DNA from: an uncultured Micrococcales bacterium
Lineage (GTDB): Bacteria; Actinomycetota; Actinomycetes; S36-B12; GCA-2699445
Reading direction: 5' to 3'
Length of the DNA: 8,034 nt
Assembly (NCBI GenBank): GCA_903915555.1
Contig: CAIWTL010000387.1
Location: forward strand, 1-8,034
The notes beneath the pieces were generated by a model. It was not told the DNA's origin, ran no database searches, and worked only from the letters and a program-made list of their open reading frames with translations. Positions within the stretch are counted from its first letter, which is position 1, and every line of letters begins with the position of its first letter. Both the position numbers and the translations under genes were made by a program. Of this stretch, positions 1-5,867 are shown piece by piece.

Positions 1-2
1 CC

Positions 3-446
3 CAGCGGACCAACCGGATCCCCCTCACCAGCGCTCAGGTGGCAGCCCTCAGCGAGGCAGGCCCGAGCGGGCAGACCGCCCCCGAGGTCCTGTATGACGC
101 CCTCAACCAGACGCCGTCGCCATACCCCAGCACCTACCAGTCGGGAGGCGCCTGGACGGAGTACGACGAGTCGGATGCCACGTTCTGGACCGGCGACACC
201 TCGTCGTGGGTGGAACTGCTGATCACCCAGTCGGACAACGACTACGTCTGGACCTACAAGACGGAGTTGAACCTCGGCGCACCTCTCGGCAGCACCAGCG
301 GGTACGACGAGAAGAGCAACGACAACGTCGTCACCGACGTCCCGAACACCCCCATCTTCGCCTTCCTCCTGGGACGGACGTGGTGGCCGGGCGCTTCTAC
401 GGCGACCTCGTACCAACCCCCACCGCCACCCTGCTGCAGCGACTGA
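3..446 (+). CDS. Unrecognised protein, C-terminal part (5' end outside window)
   Basis: The frame is open from the left edge (first full codon at base 3) to TGA at 444-446, giving 147 residues of a longer protein. Codons are strongly G/C at the third position up to about base 371, so this is real coding sequence. The visible part is rich in Ser, Thr, Asp, Tyr and Trp and poor in Lys and hydrophobic stretches, as in exported actinobacterial proteins. No membrane segment or catalytic motif is visible, and I do not recognise the family. The internal GTG at 39 is not needed as a start because the frame continues upstream of it. The last 24 codons (after the segment TPIFAFLLG) become a Pro-rich, Cys-Cys tail with weaker codon bias, while frame 2 looks more coding there, so the true C-terminus may be frameshifted. 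The phosphoesterase gene starts 33 bases downstream and could be co-transcribed. Confidence 0.7.
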   Translation, partial: QRTNRIPLTSAQVAALSEAGPSGQTAPEVLYDALNQTPSPYPSTYQSGGAWTEYDESDATFWTGDTSSWVELLITQSDNDYVWTYKTELNLGAPLGSTSGYDEKSNDNVVTDVPNTPIFAFLLGRTWWPGASTATSYQPPPPPCCSD

Positions 447-479
447 ACCACAACAGCCCGTACCGGGGGGGCGTAGCCT

Positions 480-1931
480 GTGCGGATGACTCGACGACTC
501 GGACCACTCACCCCTGCCCTGATCCCGGCGCTGCTCCTCCCTCTGTTGTCCGCGCCTCCGGCGGGCGCTGCCGAGCCGGCGCCGCAGGCAACGGCGAAGA
601 GCAGCCTCGTCGCCGCTTTCACACTCGTCGCACCCCCGTCGGTGGCTGCATCCCAGCTCGTGACGCGTGCCGTCACCACCGGCGGCCCGTGTCCCACCCT
701 CGACGTCATCTACTCGAACAAGTCGAAGAAGTCGCTGCCCATGTCTGTGCGCTCGCGCCCCGGCAACACCGGCTCCTACTTCACCGACGTGAAGGTCTGC
801 AGCCGCGCAGTGCCGTCGACCACGAAATCGGCCTCCGTCAGCGGACGCCGGGTCCCTGCGACGCTGTCCAGCAACATCCGCCGCATGGCACTGTTCGCCG
901 ACACCGGCTGCCGGATCTCGGAGTACAAGGGCAACTACGAGGTCCAACGCTGCGACCAGCCCAACGACCCCACTCGCGGGTGGCCCCTCAACTCGATCGC
1001 CAAGGCCATCGCCGCCGACAAGCCCGACGTCATCCTGAATCCCGGCGACTACTTCTACCGGGAAGCGGACTGTCCCGTGGGCCTGTTCACCTGGGCGCAG
1101 GCCGCCTGTGGCACTAGCCCCGATGTCCCCGTCAGTGGATATCCGTTCAAGGACAGCGCTGCCGGCTGGCGGGCGGACGTGTTCACCCCGATGGCCCCCC
1201 TCTTCCCCGTCGCTCCCATCGCGATGCTGCGAGGTAATCACGAAGCCTGCGATCGTGGGGGCAACGGCTTCTTCTACTTCCTCGATCCCCGCCCTACGAC
1301 GTCGAACACCTGTGCCCCGGTGATCGTCAACGGCCAGCGGCAGGCGCCCGGCCCGGCCACGACGGCCACCTGGTCGGCCACCCTCGATCTCATCCAGGGC
1401 CGGAGCCTCAAGATCGCCATGGTGGATTCCGCCTACGGCAACGATCTGGCGGTGACCCCCTGGGCAAAGACCCAGCAGGCCAGCTATGCCAGCGCTGCCG
1501 CCCAGACCAAGCCGACCGCCGGCCAGGAGTCGTGGCTGCTGACACATCGCCCCGTAATCGGGCACAACAGTCGATGGACCTCCGCCGACCAGACCGCCGC
1601 TGCGCAGGGACTGCTCGACAACTACAACCTCGTGCTGTCCAGCCATATCCACTTCACACAGGCGATCAAGATCCCCACACTCCCACCGAGCCTGATCATG
1701 GGCAACGGCGGCACGAGTCTGGACCGCAACCCCGGGACGATGACGACTCCCCTGCAATCCCAGGGAACCATGTATCAGATGGCGACCACCGACTGGACCG
1801 TGGCGCGCTGGGGTTACGCCATCGCGACGGCGGGTTCACAGTCCAGGCAGTGGACCATCACTCACAAGGACCAGAACGGCTCGCCGTTCGCCAAGTGCGC
1901 CCTGAAGAGCAGGACGATGACCTGCTCCTGA
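480..1931 (+). CDS. Secreted calcineurin-like metallophosphoesterase
   Basis: The predicted product is 483 residues: a two-metal phosphoesterase hydrolysing phosphate esters outside the membrane; the substrate is unknown. Residues 1-31 form a signal peptide (basic start MRMTRR, hydrophobic Leu/Pro core, AGA-A cleavage region). Residues about 32-135 are an N-terminal region of unknown fold. The catalytic core follows: motif I D141-T-G-C-R (the usual DxH has Gly in place of His), motif II G189-D190 followed by YFYRE, motif III G252-N-H-E255, T355-H-R-P, and S388-H-I-H391 in place of GHxH. The DTGCR, GDYxYRE and RGNHE combination is that of a known subfamily of exported bacterial metallophosphoesterases. 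Ten cysteines after the signal suggest disulfides. GTG at 480 lies 8 bases after a G run (465-471) that can act as a Shine-Dalgarno; ATG at 486 is the alternative start. A hairpin follows the stop codon. Confidence 0.9.
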   Translation: MRMTRRLGPLTPALIPALLLPLLSAPPAGAAEPAPQATAKSSLVAAFTLVAPPSVAASQLVTRAVTTGGPCPTLDVIYSNKSKKSLPMSVRSRPGNTGSYFTDVKVCSRAVPSTTKSASVSGRRVPATLSSNIRRMALFADTGCRISEYKGNYEVQRCDQPNDPTRGWPLNSIAKAIAADKPDVILNPGDYFYREADCPVGLFTWAQAACGTSPDVPVSGYPFKDSAAGWRADVFTPMAPLFPVAPIAMLRGNHEACDRGGNGFFYFLDPRPTTSNTCAPVIVNGQRQAPGPATTATWSATLDLIQGRSLKIAMVDSAYGNDLAVTPWAKTQQASYASAAAQTKPTAGQESWLLTHRPVIGHNSRWTSADQTAAAQGLLDNYNLVLSSHIHFTQAIKIPTLPPSLIMGNGGTSLDRNPGTMTTPLQSQGTMYQMATTDWTVARWGYAIATAGSQSRQWTITHKDQNGSPFAKCALKSRTMTCS

Positions 1932-1933
1932 CG

Positions 1934-1976
1934 GAGCCGGCTCGGATGGGCGGAGACGATCGTCTGACGTCCGCCC
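1934..1976 (+). terminator. Hairpin after the phosphoesterase gene
   Basis: Two inverted repeats follow the stop codon. GAGCCGGCTC at 1934-1943 is a perfect 10-base palindrome. GGGCGGA at 1948-1954 pairs perfectly with TCCGCCC at 1970-1976 across a 15-base loop that itself contains the palindrome GACGATCGTC. No T tract follows, which is common for high-GC actinobacterial terminators. Termination is inferred from the position and the stem only. Confidence 0.5.
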
Positions 1977-2020
1977 CGCAGCCCACTCGCTCCGCAAGAT
2001 CACTTTCGGAGTAGTGGCCA

Positions 2021-2506
2021 GTGACGTGCGCCTCCTGGCTCCCAGCGACCCCAACTACCCGACCCGGGGCATGGGGCAGCGTGATCGTGGTCGGGTTCCC
2101 GGACTTCTCCGCAGCGCCCCTGCGGCTGGGTTTCCGCGACACGTCCGTCGGTACGACCGCGCAGAGCAGGACGATCACCGTGAGCAACCCGGGCTCGGCT
2201 GCCCTGTCCACCGCCACGGCGATCACCGGCGACCATCGGGGAGACCTCGCGATCACGGCGAATTCATGCGCAGAGCTCGTGTTCCCGAAGCTCACGGCGA
2301 ACTGGCGCGCCGGAGCAGGGGCCGACAGTTATCGCGTCACCGTGCGCGGCAAGCGCCCGAAGGTGCGGCGTACCGCCACCACGGCCAAGCTCCGACGCAC
2401 CGTGAAGCCACTCGCGTCGGGCAAGCGCTACACGGTCTGCGTGCGTTCCGTGAGTGGCGCGCAGACCTCCAGCAAGGTCTGTGTCCGCACCCGCACCAGG
2501 CGGTGA
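2021..2506 (+). CDS. Short ASH-like/FN3-like two-segment protein, possibly a gene remnant
   Basis: The ORF encodes 161 residues with a GTG start, a GGAG 9 bases upstream (2008-2011) and an in-frame TAG at 2012 that prevents a longer start. Residues about 33-85 read like the first part of a choice-of-anchor-D/ASPM-SPD2-Hydin (ASH) beta domain: a VGTTAQSRTITVSNPGS stretch, then the DLAITANSC stretch. The usual end of that domain (Gly-Ala-Ser-Cys-Thr-Val, then FxPT) is absent. Residues about 89-161 read like a fibronectin type III domain (LTANW strand, YRVTVRG, then YTVCVRSVSG), ending in a basic tail. Such domains occur in secreted or surface proteins, yet there is no signal peptide, and residues 1-25 look non-native. 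Codon bias over residues 25-161 is good. I infer a remnant of a larger exported protein with its N-terminus and middle deleted; a small intact protein is the alternative. It lies between hairpins. Confidence 0.55.
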   Translation: MTCASWLPATPTTRPGAWGSVIVVGFPDFSAAPLRLGFRDTSVGTTAQSRTITVSNPGSAALSTATAITGDHRGDLAITANSCAELVFPKLTANWRAGAGADSYRVTVRGKRPKVRRTATTAKLRRTVKPLASGKRYTVCVRSVSGAQTSSKVCVRTRTRR

Positions 2507-2510
2507 CAGA

Positions 2511-2529
2511 GCCCCCGGACATCTGGGGC
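2511..2529 (+). terminator. Weak hairpin after the ASH/FN3-like ORF
   Basis: GCCCC at 2511-2515 pairs with GGGGC at 2525-2529 across a 9-base loop, immediately after the stop codon. A second small hairpin, TGCCC (2557-2561) with GGGCA (2565-2569), lies in the leader of the next gene. Stems of 5 bp are common by chance at this base composition, so the call is tentative. Confidence 0.25.
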
Positions 2530-2588
2530 CGACTGCTTCCCGACCCGAGTGGAGCGTGCCCGGGGGGCAACTCTGCCACGCTGTCGGG

Positions 2589-3689
2589 ATGGAACTGATC
2601 CAGGACGTCGATGTGGTCGTGGTGGGTGCCGGTGTGCTCGGCCTGGCGGTCACGGACGCCCTGTTGCGCTCCGGCGTCTCCGTCGTCTGCCTCGAGTCGG
2701 GTGTTCCTGGTGGGCGGCAGTCGGCCGGCGAGACCCGGATCTTCCGGCACGCCTACCGTCGCCGCGATGTGACCGAGTTCGCCCAGGAGGCGACGATGGC
2801 GTGGGACGCCTGGTCGCAGCGCCATGGCACCGCGTTGATCACCCCCACCGGCTCACTCCTGATCACCGATGACACGGTCGCAGAGACCGCCGGGTTGGCG
2901 TCGGCGGGGGTCCCCTTCGACACCCTCGCACCGGAGCAGCAGTCCCAGCATGTGCCCTGGCGTTCTGTCGACCCCGACGCGACCGCTCTTTTCGAGCCCA
3001 CTGCCGGAACGATCCTGGCGCGCGAGACGGTCCAGGCGCTGACGGGGTGGGTCGGTGACGCCCTGCGGCAGGCGATGGTCCTCGACGTGCGCCCTGTCGC
3101 CCACGGCGGTGTCGTGGTGAGGACCACCGATCAGGTGTTTCGCGCCGGGTCCGCCGTCGTGTGTGCGGGCGCGGAACTCCCCCGGTTCGCCACCGAGCTC
3201 GATCTCGACGTCTCCTTCACGAGCCACCCCCACACCCGGGGGGTCTTCCGGGTGCGCGACGAGGGACTCGACGCGATGGCCTACCCGTCGTTCCGCGACA
3301 AGACCGCGCGACCGGCGGGCGCCGTGTACTCCTACTCGCTGCCGCTGTCCGCCCACGAGGTGGCCGTCGGCATCGAACCTGCTGACAACTCCGCCACGTT
3401 CGACCCGATCAGCACGATGCAGGACACCGTCGACTGGGTGCGCACGGCGCTGCCCGGCCTGGATCCGGATCCCGTGCGGTTGCAGTCGTGCGACTCGACG
3501 GCCCTCCGCGGTGGCGACGGCAACCCCTGGGAGTCGGAGGGGATGGGGATCTGGCGACGAGACGACGTCCTGCTGTTCGCCGGTGGTCACTACTTCAAGT
3601 TCGCCCCCCTACTGGGCCAGGTCCTGGCCCAGGTCGCGCTGGGCGCTCCCATCCCGTCGCTGCTCGACCCGGAGACCGTCACAGCCTGA
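2589..3689 (+). CDS. FAD-dependent oxidoreductase, sarcosine oxidase/N-methyl amino acid oxidase-like (DAO family)
   Basis: The product is a 366-residue soluble flavoenzyme of the D-amino-acid oxidase superfamily, expected to oxidise an amine or N-methyl amino acid. The Rossmann FAD motif is G13-A-G-V-L-G18, with E36 at the end of the second strand as ribose ligand. S45-A-G-E-T-R50-I-F-R53-H matches the SHGDTRIIRH loop of monomeric sarcosine oxidase. C301 aligns with the cysteine that binds FAD covalently there, and G333-H-Y-F-K337-F matches GHGFKF with its substrate-binding lysine. Length fits the family (about 370-390). The start at 2589 puts the nucleotide-binding strand at residue 8. The frame is open back to a GTG at 2454, but that would overlap the previous gene and add non-conserved sequence. 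No good Shine-Dalgarno precedes 2589, so expression could rely on a weak or absent leader. Residues equivalent to two active-site histidines and the oxygen-activating lysine appear changed. The exact substrate is not predictable. Confidence 0.88.
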   Translation: MELIQDVDVVVVGAGVLGLAVTDALLRSGVSVVCLESGVPGGRQSAGETRIFRHAYRRRDVTEFAQEATMAWDAWSQRHGTALITPTGSLLITDDTVAETAGLASAGVPFDTLAPEQQSQHVPWRSVDPDATALFEPTAGTILARETVQALTGWVGDALRQAMVLDVRPVAHGGVVVRTTDQVFRAGSAVVCAGAELPRFATELDLDVSFTSHPHTRGVFRVRDEGLDAMAYPSFRDKTARPAGAVYSYSLPLSAHEVAVGIEPADNSATFDPISTMQDTVDWVRTALPGLDPDPVRLQSCDSTALRGGDGNPWESEGMGIWRRDDVLLFAGGHYFKFAPLLGQVLAQVALGAPIPSLLDPETVTA

Positions 3690-3695
3690 TCCACA

Positions 3696-3709
3696 GGCGC
3701 TGCAGCGCC
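3696..3709. repeat. Perfect 14-base palindrome in a convergent spacer
   Basis: GGCGCTGCAGCGCC is perfectly self-complementary and starts 7 bases after the stop of the amine oxidoreductase gene. It could form the stem of a terminator for that gene, or be a protein-binding site. No flanking T tract is seen. Confidence 0.4.
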
Positions 3710-3722
3710 GACTGGAGTTGCC

Positions 3723-3752
3723 GGGTGGGCCCTCTGCGACGGGGAGCCACCC
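3723..3752. terminator. Hairpin between convergent genes
   Basis: GGGTGG (3723-3728) pairs with CCACCC (3747-3752) across an 18-base loop, directly beside the stop codon of the minus-strand gene. With the palindrome at 3696-3709 it fills the 64-base spacer between two convergent genes, where a bidirectional terminator would be expected. There is no T tract on either strand. Confidence 0.4.
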
Positions 3753-3753
3753 C

Positions 3754-4257
3754 TCACGGGACGATGAACGACACCAGAGTCGAGTACGTGGACTCGACGA
3801 TCTTGCCCTTCCGGACCCGAATCCCCTGCACCTTGACCAGGTAGGACGATCCCGGCTCGACAGCCCGGGTCACCACCGACCCGCTACTCGACTCCCACCT
3901 GCCGAACCCTGAACCGTCAGGCTGGCTCCACCTGGTGCGGTACTGCCACCCCTGCCACTTCCGCCACGACAGCCGGGCATAGCCCCCGGTGACCCTCACC
4001 CGGATCTCAGGGAGGCGCCGCTTGCCGACGATCGCCCCGTCCGCGAGGTGGATCGCATCGGCGGTTCGCGCCCCCTCCGTCGACACCGCCGCATTCGCGG
4101 CCCTGGATCCGCAGACCGAGGCCGAGCCGGCGACGACCAAAGCCGTCACGGCCGAAACGAGAACACGCTTGCTCGGCCGGTTCCCCCGAGCGCCGGAATA
4201 TGTGGTCACGACCGCCATTGGACACCGCGACGATCGACGCTGTCCACCGAGCCACAT
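3754..4257 (-). CDS. Small secreted protein with one FN3-like domain
   Basis: With the start at 4257 the product is 167 residues. A hydrophobic stretch follows a basic segment (RPSKR, then about residues 32-48, VLVSAVTALVV onward), with a likely cleavage after SRAANA at about residue 56, so it is probably exported. Residues about 83-167 are a small beta domain: YARLSWRKW, YRTRWSQPDG, a Trp-containing turn, SSYLVKVQGIRVRKG and a hydrophobic final strand. The spacing of Trp, Tyr and the SYLVKVQ strand resembles a fibronectin type III domain. No catalytic motif is visible; a binding or structural role is inferred. ATG at 4257 has GGGAG 7 bases upstream. ATG at 4218 (154 residues) would give a more usual short signal-peptide n-region but lacks a good Shine-Dalgarno. 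The gene is divergent from the lipoprotein gene and convergent with the amine oxidoreductase gene. It is not obviously a copy of the FN3-like segment at 2021-2506. Confidence 0.62.
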   Translation of the reverse strand: MWLGGQRRSSRCPMAVVTTYSGARGNRPSKRVLVSAVTALVVAGSASVCGSRAANAAVSTEGARTADAIHLADGAIVGKRRLPEIRVRVTGGYARLSWRKWQGWQYRTRWSQPDGSGFGRWESSSGSVVTRAVEPGSSYLVKVQGIRVRKGKIVESTYSTLVSFIVP

Positions 4258-4383
4258 CCCCGATCTCCCGTCGACAGTCGGATCGACCGCGGCGGCGGGG
4301 ACGTGGGGGCAGCCTGACATCATGGCGTTTCGGCCTCCACATCAGCGAGCTCGGGGCACGCGCTTCCAATAAAGGACTCGACG
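4258..4383. other. Divergent intergenic region
   Basis: These 126 bases separate the divergent starts of the FN3-like gene and the serine hydrolase gene, and should carry promoters for both. I see no convincing -35/-10 pair on either strand. AAAGGA at 4371-4376, 7 bases before the ATG at 4384, is a strong Shine-Dalgarno for the serine hydrolase. Confidence 0.45.
4265..4269 (-). promoter_or_regulatory. Ribosome binding site favouring the 4257 start
   Basis: The minus strand reads GGGAG followed by 7 bases and ATG (4255-4257). This is the best Shine-Dalgarno near any candidate start of the small FN3-like gene and is the reason for choosing 4257 over 4218 or 4323. Confidence 0.4.
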
Positions 4384-5637
4384 ATGCAGCACATCACGAT
4401 CGGATCGACAGTCGCGGCAGTGGGCGTCAGCCTGGCACTGCTGGTGAGTGGATGTTCGGCCGACCAGGCCGGACCCACTCCCACCTCCACCACCACGACC
4501 GTCGACCCATCGAACGCGGCCGTCGAGTTGACCCCGGAGATCAAGAGCCGACTGCAGGAGGTTCTCGACGGCATCATCGAGGAATTCGATGTCCCCGGGA
4601 TCCAGGTGGGCGTCTGGAGCGGCGACCAGACGTGGATCGGCACCGCCGGAGTCGCGAAAGCCGGCACCTCACAGACGATCAGCACGGCTGACCACACCCG
4701 GATCGGGAGCATCACGAAGACGATGACCGCCACAGTGATCCTGCAACTGATCGAACAGGGGAAGGTCTCCTTCGACGACATCCTTGACACCTACGTCCCG
4801 GGGATGCCCAACGGCAGCACGGCGACGATCCGGAACCTGCTGGAGATGCAGAGCGGTATCCCCCCCTACACCGCCGAACCCACGGTCGTCGACAAGTACT
4901 CCGCCGACCCCACCCAGACGTTCACGCCCCAGGAACTGGTCAACGCGGTCAAGAGCGCCGACCCCGTGTTCGCACCCGGTGAGCAGTTCCAGTACTCGAA
5001 CACCAACTACGTGCTGCTGGGCATGATCATCGAGAAAGTGACCGGCAAGTCCATCACCGACACCTTCCGCGAGCGGCTCTACCGCCCCCTGAAGATGGCC
5101 GCCACCAAGATCCCCGGCACATCCACCGCGATCCCCCAGCCCTACCTGTCCGGCATCAGCGAGCAGGCCGACCCCATCGGCAAAGTCAAGGACGCCACGA
5201 ACTGGAACCCCTCATTCGCGTTCACCGCCGGTGAGGCCATCAGCACGATCGAGGACCTGCACACCTGGGGCGTGGCCCTGGCCACAGGCAAGGGGATTCT
5301 CAGCCCCGACACCCAGCAGTTGCGACTCGCATCGGTGAACACGACCGTGCCCCCGAACACGCCGGAGCGCTCCTACGGCATGGGCATCGTCAACACCGCC
5401 GGTTGGCTCGGCCACACCGGTGAGATTCCCGGTTACAACACCGTTCTCAATCACGACCCTGCGACGGGTACGACGGTCGTGGTCATGGTCAACAGCGATA
5501 TCCCCAACGGCCCGGAGGAGCAGCCCGTGGCGCCCGGGGTCAGCGCCTTCCAGGCGATCGCTCAGGTGCTGAGCCCGGGAGCTCCCGCCGCACCTCAGTC
5601 GTCGTCGGCCGCCTCTTCCTCGGCCTCCTCGGAGTAG
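4384..5637 (+). CDS. Serine hydrolase lipoprotein, class C beta-lactamase / DD-carboxypeptidase family
   Basis: The product is 417 residues. Residues 1-23 form a lipoprotein signal with lipobox L20-V-S-G-C24, so Cys24 should be lipidated and the enzyme held on the outer face of the membrane. A Thr/Pro/Ser linker (about 25-45) leads to the beta-lactamase domain (PF00144-type). The catalytic SxxK motif is S109-I-T-K112, the YxN motif is Y204-S-N206, and the third motif is H344-T-G346 (HxG replacing the KTG of penicillin-binding proteins). All three are intact, so it should be active on peptidoglycan peptides, D-amino-acid peptides, esters or amides; true beta-lactam resistance cannot be inferred. 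The HTG form is typical of esterase or D-aminopeptidase-like members. The C-terminus (about 399-417) is a low-complexity Ala/Pro/Ser tail whose codons lie opposite a possible acidic micro-ORF on the other strand. The start has AAAGGA 7 bases upstream. It appears monocistronic. Confidence 0.92.
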   Translation: MQHITIGSTVAAVGVSLALLVSGCSADQAGPTPTSTTTTVDPSNAAVELTPEIKSRLQEVLDGIIEEFDVPGIQVGVWSGDQTWIGTAGVAKAGTSQTISTADHTRIGSITKTMTATVILQLIEQGKVSFDDILDTYVPGMPNGSTATIRNLLEMQSGIPPYTAEPTVVDKYSADPTQTFTPQELVNAVKSADPVFAPGEQFQYSNTNYVLLGMIIEKVTGKSITDTFRERLYRPLKMAATKIPGTSTAIPQPYLSGISEQADPIGKVKDATNWNPSFAFTAGEAISTIEDLHTWGVALATGKGILSPDTQQLRLASVNTTVPPNTPERSYGMGIVNTAGWLGHTGEIPGYNTVLNHDPATGTTVVVMVNSDIPNGPEEQPVAPGVSAFQAIAQVLSPGAPAAPQSSSAASSSASSE

Positions 5638-5705
5638 GGGTGATGCTTGATGTCCTCTTCGTGACGCTCGGCGTCCTGGGACTCGTCGCGGCGTTCTCTC
5701 GACAT
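5595..5705 (-). CDS. Possible 36-residue acidic small protein
   Basis: The minus strand carries an ATG ORF ending in TGA that encodes 36 very hydrophilic residues: it starts MSRERRDESQ, has a KHHPYSEE segment in the middle and ends in a run of Glu/Ala/Asp (EEEAADDD). About 83% of its codons end in G or C. Upstream on its strand are AGG 5 bases from the ATG and a purine stretch AAGGAAGAGAG further up. No hydrophobic segment is present; it would be a soluble, probably disordered cytoplasmic peptide. It overlaps the last 43 bases of the serine hydrolase gene in antisense, so the Ser-rich tail of that enzyme and the acidic tail of this peptide are encoded by the same base pairs. I know no function for it. 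It may be a chance ORF. Confidence 0.42.
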   Translation of the reverse strand: MSRERRDESQDAERHEEDIKHHPYSEEAEEEAADDD

Positions 5706-5867
5706 GTGGACCTGCTCTCTTCCTTAGGTGTGTGCAGCCTATGCCCCGGCTGCCGACTCACCCGCCCGGACGCAGCACGTCCGGTGCAGCCAGACTTCGC
5801 GGGAAGGCATGGATAGTCTCGGGAGGACGGTGCGCAGAAGGCCCACCGATCGGAACGGAGCCGTCGC
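5706..5867. other. Intergenic region before the second flavoprotein gene
   Basis: These 162 bases hold no gene I can support. GGAG at 5857-5860, followed by 7 bases and the ATG at 5868, is a clear Shine-Dalgarno. A GATAGT at 5812-5817 could be a -10 box, but no matching -35 is seen. The left part would contain the leader of the acidic micro-ORF if that is real. Confidence 0.4.

Noticed and set aside
206..1117. 303-codon plus-strand ORF in frame 2 over the first gene and the phosphoesterase
   Set aside because: Arg/His/Pro-rich mirror translation over most of its length; it overlaps a phosphoesterase with clear catalytic motifs. Only its bases 371-478 look coding, reported as a finding.
2853..3590. 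245-codon minus-strand ORF opposite the amine oxidoreductase gene
   Set aside because: Antisense shadow of a gene with intact family motifs; no domain, and no ribosome binding site was recognised.
4313..4342. CTGACA as a -35 box for the serine hydrolase gene
   Set aside because: The sequence 17 bases downstream (CCACAT) is a poor -10 match, so the pair is not convincing.
5791..5819. Possible promoter with GATAGT or TAGTCT as -10 before the second flavoprotein gene
   Set aside because: No -35 resembling TTGACA lies at 16-18 bases; one weak hexamer is expected by chance.
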